Origin: CAYOVG01 sp964407285
GTDB lineage: Bacteria > Desulfobacterota > Syntrophobacteria > Syntrophobacterales > Syntrophobacteraceae
Assembly: GCA_964407285.1 (NCBI GenBank)
Contig: CAYOVG010000271.1
Coordinates: 1-10,027 of the forward strand
Length of the DNA stretch: 10,027 nucleotides
Direction of reading: 5' to 3'
Part shown: piece after piece, positions 8,239 to 10,027 of the stretch
How the letters are laid out: the number at the start of each line of letters is the position of its first letter
How positions within the stretch are numbered: the first letter of the stretch is position 1
Position numbers and translations under genes: made by a program
The notes under the pieces: generated by a model
Database searches by the model: none
What the model was told of the DNA's origin: nothing
Seen by the model: only the letters and a program-made list of their open reading frames with translations

Positions 8239-8259
8239 AAAAAAAGGGGGTTCCCCCTC
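8239..8259 (-). terminator. Intrinsic terminator after the 52-codon gene
   Basis: On the minus strand a short GC stem (GGGG-GAAC-CCCC, extendable to five G/C pairs) is followed by seven T. It starts within a few bases of the stop codon of the gene at 8262-8420, which also has a second stop (TAG) right after its TAA. The stem is short but pure G/C, so termination is plausible, and it would separate this gene from the cas operon. Confidence 0.6.
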
Positions 8260-8261
8260 TA

Positions 8262-8420
8262 TTATGCCGCCATCGCCCCCATTTTCACCGCTTCAAGGCA
8301 CACTTCTCCACTGCGAATGACTCCAGCAATCTTTTTGACAATCCCTCTCACTATCATAGTTGAAATCGGTTTTCTTGATTTCCCGGTAGGATCGTTCTTG
8401 AAAGGAATTCGCATATGCAT
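8262..8420 (-). CDS. Small protein of unknown function upstream of cas1 (52 aa)
   Basis: This 52-residue open frame reads MHMRIPFKNDPTGKSRKPIS, then a hydrophobic/basic segment (TMIVRGIVKKIAGVIRSG), then EVCLEAVKMGAMAA. I do not recognise a family. The support is in its signals. AAGGGAGA precedes the ATG at 8420 by 4 bases (a second in-frame ATG lies two codons on). A promoter with perfect TTGACA and a 17-base spacer lies just upstream. An intrinsic terminator follows the double stop TAA-TAG. The N-terminal 20 residues are basic and polar; the middle could form one amphipathic helix, too charged for a clear membrane span. It could be a small DNA-binding regulator or part of a toxin-antitoxin or mobile unit, but nothing in the sequence decides this. 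Confidence 0.6.
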   Translation of the reverse strand: MHMRIPFKNDPTGKSRKPISTMIVRGIVKKIAGVIRSGEVCLEAVKMGAMAA

Positions 8421-8455
8421 ATAGTCTCCCTTATTCTATATCAATACGATCCTAC
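8386..8455. repeat. 10-base inverted repeat spanning promoter and gene start
   Basis: GTAGGATCGT at 8386-8395 is matched exactly, in reverse complement, by ACGATCCTAC at 8446-8455. The outer copy fully covers the -10 box of the 52-codon gene, and the inner copy lies in its codons 9-12. Because the outer copy is mostly upstream of the predicted transcription start, the pair is more likely a DNA operator than an RNA hairpin. Confidence 0.45.
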
Positions 8456-8477
8456 AGTTATAAATAATATTTGTCAA
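8449..8477 (-). promoter_or_regulatory. Sigma-70-like promoter of the 52-codon gene
   Basis: On the minus strand TTGACA (8472-8477) is separated by 17 bases from TAGGAT (8449-8454). The -35 box is a perfect consensus and the -10 matches at four of six positions, including the key A and final T. The predicted start of transcription is near 8442, leaving a leader of about 22 bases that contains the ribosome site. The surrounding DNA is very AT-rich. Confidence 0.6.
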
Positions 8478-8613
8478 TTACTTTTATATATTAATTATAG
8501 CTTTCCTGACAATTCAGCATTAATCCATTCTCGGGCAGCCTCCTAAAAAACCAAATCCAGATTTACCAGTATTATGACGGTCGTAGATTACTGCTACAAT
8601 ATGGACTAAGTCA

Positions 8614-8630
8614 ATCAGGAATTTCCTGAT
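8614..8630. repeat. 17-base palindrome, operator-like
   Basis: ATCAGGAA and TTCCTGAT flank a single T, giving 8-base perfect arms. It sits in AT-rich DNA away from any recognised gene. It has the size and symmetry of a dimeric regulator site, but no promoter could be tied to it. Confidence 0.3.
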
Positions 8631-8684
8631 AGTAAATATTCTATCCCAATTTTGTAGGATGAAGAAAATAGATATCGGAAGATT

Positions 8685-8711
8685 CACTACCGGACAGTTT
8701 CTGGGGTAGTG
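8685..8711. repeat. Short inverted repeat CACTACC/GGTAGTG
   Basis: CACTACC (8685-8691) and GGTAGTG (8705-8711) are perfect 7-base arms around a 13-base centre. The GGTAGTG arm equals the first bases of the IS1-like element end proposed at 9360, so this could be a degraded IS end, although 7 bases may match by chance. Confidence 0.3.
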
Positions 8712-8770
8712 AGTTTGGGAATGAGTTAACAATCGAATGGTTACGGTGGCCTCCACTCATTTGGGTTAAC

Positions 8771-8811
8771 AGATCAGTGGTTGCACGAAGACTTCGTGCA
8801 ACCACTGATCT
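8771..8811. repeat. 41-base near-perfect palindrome
   Basis: Two 20-base arms are exact reverse complements, separated by one A (8791). The left arm begins AGATCAGTGGTTGCACG. The arms are far longer than a regulator site. On the plus strand the right arm runs into TTTT (8811-8814), so it could work as a plus-strand intrinsic terminator, but no plus-strand gene ends upstream of it. Other possibilities are a transposon-associated hairpin or a cruciform-forming site. Confidence 0.75.
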
Positions 8812-8942
8812 TTTCGCAACAGGTGCCGCAGAAAGCGTAGTCCTAACTGAAACAGACTCAGATCACAGCAATTCTTGCGATGGAACTCGCTCTGCCACCC
8901 CCTTCGATGGCCGCATCTGCCAGCAGGAATGACGAGCGATCT

Positions 8943-9021
8943 TTTTTCGCGCTGAGAAATGGCGTATAAGCAGTGGAATCAAGCAGCTCCCGTTTAAGTG
9001 GAGCTCCGACTTTTTCGCGCT
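8943..9021 (+). repeat. 11-base direct repeat TTTTTCGCGCT
   Basis: TTTTTCGCGCT occurs at 8943-8953 and again at 9011-9021. Beyond the exact core, both copies continue with similar bases (GAAAT, then GGCGT or GCCGT, then a CAGTGGA or CATGGA-like end), so the duplicated unit may be about 35 bases. It lies directly upstream of the transposase remnant and may belong to that element's end or promoter. Confidence 0.35.
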
Positions 9022-9055
9022 CACGGGAAATTGCCGTTGAGGCATGGAGGCCACA

Positions 9056-9364
9056 ATGAGTAAGAATAGCGATATCAGTCCGCAGACAAATCCACCTACC
9101 GACGACACCCTCGACCCCACCGTCCAGGATCAACAACATCTGATCGGCATCCTTCTGCGCACGGTAGGCCATTTCTTTGGAAGCTTTTAGAGCATCTTCA
9201 GAGGCCTGTCCGATTCACGGATGGAGAAAAAGACCACCTACAGCGTGGCATCCCTGTGCGTTGCGGGAGTGCTCATGTTTTTGTTCCGGCTCGGAGCAAG
9301 GCGTCAGATCACTCACCTGCCTCAAAACAACGGGCCGTCTCGTGAGAAGTTCGAAATCCGGTAG
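9056..9364 (+). pseudogene. N-terminal remnant of a DDE transposase, nonsense-containing and truncated
   Basis: The frame opens at an ATG with an exact GGAGG 5 bases upstream. It reads 44 codons (ending IGILLRTVGHFFGSF), meets TAG at 9188-9190, and continues in the same frame with SIFRGLSDSRMEKKTTYS, VASLCVAGVLMFLFRLGARR and QITH...NGPSREKFE. This matches, from memory, the start of a DDE transposase family (IS4/ISNCY-like) in which a divergent N-terminus leads into a hydrophobic AGVLMFL-type segment and a NGPS-KFE motif. No catalytic residues are reached, because the frame stops at 9362-9364, inside the end of the next element. The single amber codon within otherwise coherent coding sequence and the cut 3' end both indicate a dead gene. 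The family name is tentative. Confidence 0.65.
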
Positions 9365-10027
9365 TGTCTGAGATTGGCTACCCTGCCGGGACGGGGTAGC
9401 ATGCCCACTCTTCCAGGGACCACACATGATCGGTGAGACCAGCCGCCATTGCCGGTGTACGGTTGTGCCGGTTGCCTTCGAGGTCCTTTTGACGAAGGGT
9501 GCGGACCGGCCAACAAAAGTTGTAGCTGAAACCAATGAAGAAGGATGCGGCATTGTGCAGATCCCAATCCTTGGAGAAGCAACAGGTCTTGCGCACCTTT
9601 CGTGCATTTTGACGGCGGTCCGCGCCATTGCTTCGTTCCACGAAGGACGTATTGATCGTCTTGCCGGCCGTGGAGATGCCAAGCAGAATCAGTAGCGCCA
9701 TCGCCGTGCCGAACACGACGGTGCGCACCACCTGAACCACCCGGTTTTTCTCTCTCTTCTTGCATACCGCGGCATGGCACAGGTCCCGCGGCATGACCTT
9801 CTTGGGCTTGGCCTTTCTGCCCGGTCCCAGGCGTTTGGGAGGGGGAATCTCCTGTGCATAGGCCTGTTCAATGGCGGAGGTGTAGGGGGCATGCTCATCA
9901 CTGGTGTAGAGGATGTTCGTGCGCCCACCGGTGCGTTTCTTGACATCCTCAATGAGTTTATGGCAATTGTCGGCCGTCCTCTTCCCGGGCACAAGACTGA
10001 TCAAGAGCCTGCTCTCCGCATCGACAG
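9360..10027 (-). mobile_element. IS1-like insertion sequence, partial (right end outside window)
   Basis: The element is defined by its transposase and by an abrupt loss of coding similarity in the interrupted transposase at about 9360. The proposed end begins GGTAGTGTCTGAG, of the GGTxxTG type known from IS1-family ends. The other terminal repeat and any target duplication lie beyond the window, so the boundary is good only to a few bases. Confidence 0.6.
9378..10027 (-). CDS. IS1-family-like transposase, N-terminus beyond window edge
   Basis: The frame is open to the right edge. The ATG-less piece starts VDAESRLLISLVPGKRT, so the true start lies outside. Candidate catalytic residues are the Asp of VDAES (10020-10022), the Asp of TSDEH (9897-9899) and the Glu of FVERSN (9636-9638). 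Following the Glu is a basic stretch (RRQNARKVRKT), then CFSKDWDLHNAASFFIGFSY, NFCWPVRTLRQK and a C-terminal RTPAMAAGLTDHVWSLEEW, which I recognise from long IS1-like transposases common in environmental bacteria. No frameshift or stop interrupts the visible 216 codons, so it may be functional. It ends 18 bases inside the proposed IS end, as expected for a compact IS. Confidence 0.8.
   Translation of the reverse strand, partial: VDAESRLLISLVPGKRTADNCHKLIEDVKKRTGGRTNILYTSDEHAPYTSAIEQAYAQEIPPPKRLGPGRKAKPKKVMPRDLCHAAVCKKREKNRVVQVVRTVVFGTAMALLILLGISTAGKTINTSFVERSNGADRRQNARKVRKTCCFSKDWDLHNAASFFIGFSYNFCWPVRTLRQKDLEGNRHNRTPAMAAGLTDHVWSLEEWACYPVPAG

Larger units (their letters stand above)
7935..8261. 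other. Intergenic region between cas1 and the small upstream gene
   Basis: About 330 bases with no convincing gene. It holds the probable promoter region of the cas operon (the minus strand has TATAAT at 8040-8045), the terminator of the small upstream gene (8239-8259) and a short inverted repeat, TCGGAC/GTCCGA, at 8101-8121. No CRISPR repeat or recognisable leader with repeats is present. Confidence 0.5.
8421..9055. other. Gene-poor, AT-rich intergenic stretch with symmetric elements
   Basis: About 635 bases without a convincing gene. The first 300 are markedly more AT-rich than the cas genes. Besides the promoter of the small gene, it holds a palindrome at 8614-8630, an inverted repeat at 8685-8711, the 41-base palindrome at 8771-8811 and an 11-base direct repeat (8943-8953 and 9011-9021). 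The open frames crossing it have no ribosome sites or recognisable protein features. No CRISPR repeats, tRNA or rRNA are seen. Confidence 0.5.

Noticed and set aside
8096..8320. 74-codon plus-strand open frame in the region upstream of cas1
   Set aside because: It runs through the terminator of the 52-codon gene and antisense into that gene; low-complexity PPSPPFSP stretch and no ribosome site.
8471..8496. Plus-strand promoter-like TTGTCA with a downstream TTATAG
   Set aside because: In such AT-rich DNA this match is expected by chance, and no plus-strand gene follows until 9056.
8520..8756. 78-codon minus-strand open frame in the AT-rich region
   Set aside because: Starts at GTG without a ribosome site, crosses two symmetric elements, and has no recognisable features.
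8614..8811. Clustered palindromes considered as a degenerate CRISPR array
   Set aside because: The three symmetric elements differ in sequence and length and are not regularly spaced copies of one repeat.
8858..9172. 104-codon minus-strand open frame
   Set aside because: Overlaps, antisense, the well-supported start of the transposase remnant; no ribosome site or family signal.

Overview
The window carries a compact, apparently intact type I-B (Tneap-like) CRISPR-Cas operon on the minus strand (about 7.9 kb down to 78), followed at higher coordinates by an AT-rich, repeat-bearing intergenic stretch and then by the remains of nested insertion sequences. Base composition is moderate (roughly half G+C) with strong Shine-Dalgarno sites. 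The IS1-like transposase and the transposase remnant resemble types I associate with sulfate-reducing or syntrophic Desulfobacterota. That placement is a weak inference: no rRNA, tRNA or housekeeping gene is present to confirm it.

In transcription order (high to low coordinates) the operon reads cas1, cas2, cas6, cas8b1/cst1, cas7/cst2, cas5, cas3. Gaps are short (21 to 90 bases), and cas6 and cas8 overlap by 4 bases, so one polycistronic transcript is likely. Cas1-Cas2 would integrate spacers, Cas6 would cut the pre-crRNA, Cas8-Cas7-Cas5 plus crRNA would form Cascade, and the HD-helicase Cas3 would degrade the target. The cas8 gene contains a strong internal ribosome binding site and an in-frame ATG (4752). 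This would yield a separate 127-residue helical protein, matching the internally translated small subunit Cas11 known from type I-B, I-C and I-D systems. No cas4 and no CRISPR array are visible in the window.

Upstream of cas1, on the same strand, is a 52-codon gene (8262-8420) of unknown function. It has a consensus-like promoter, a good ribosome binding site and an intrinsic terminator right after its stop codon. A 10-base inverted repeat covers its -10 box and recurs inside the gene, suggesting autoregulation. It is the most unexplained gene in the window.

From 8421 to 9055 there is no convincing gene, but there are several symmetric elements, the most striking a 41-base palindrome at 8771-8811. 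At 9056 begins the N-terminal part of a DDE transposase on the plus strand. It has an amber codon at position 45 and is cut at about 9360 by the end of a second, IS1-like element, whose minus-strand transposase runs off the right edge of the window.
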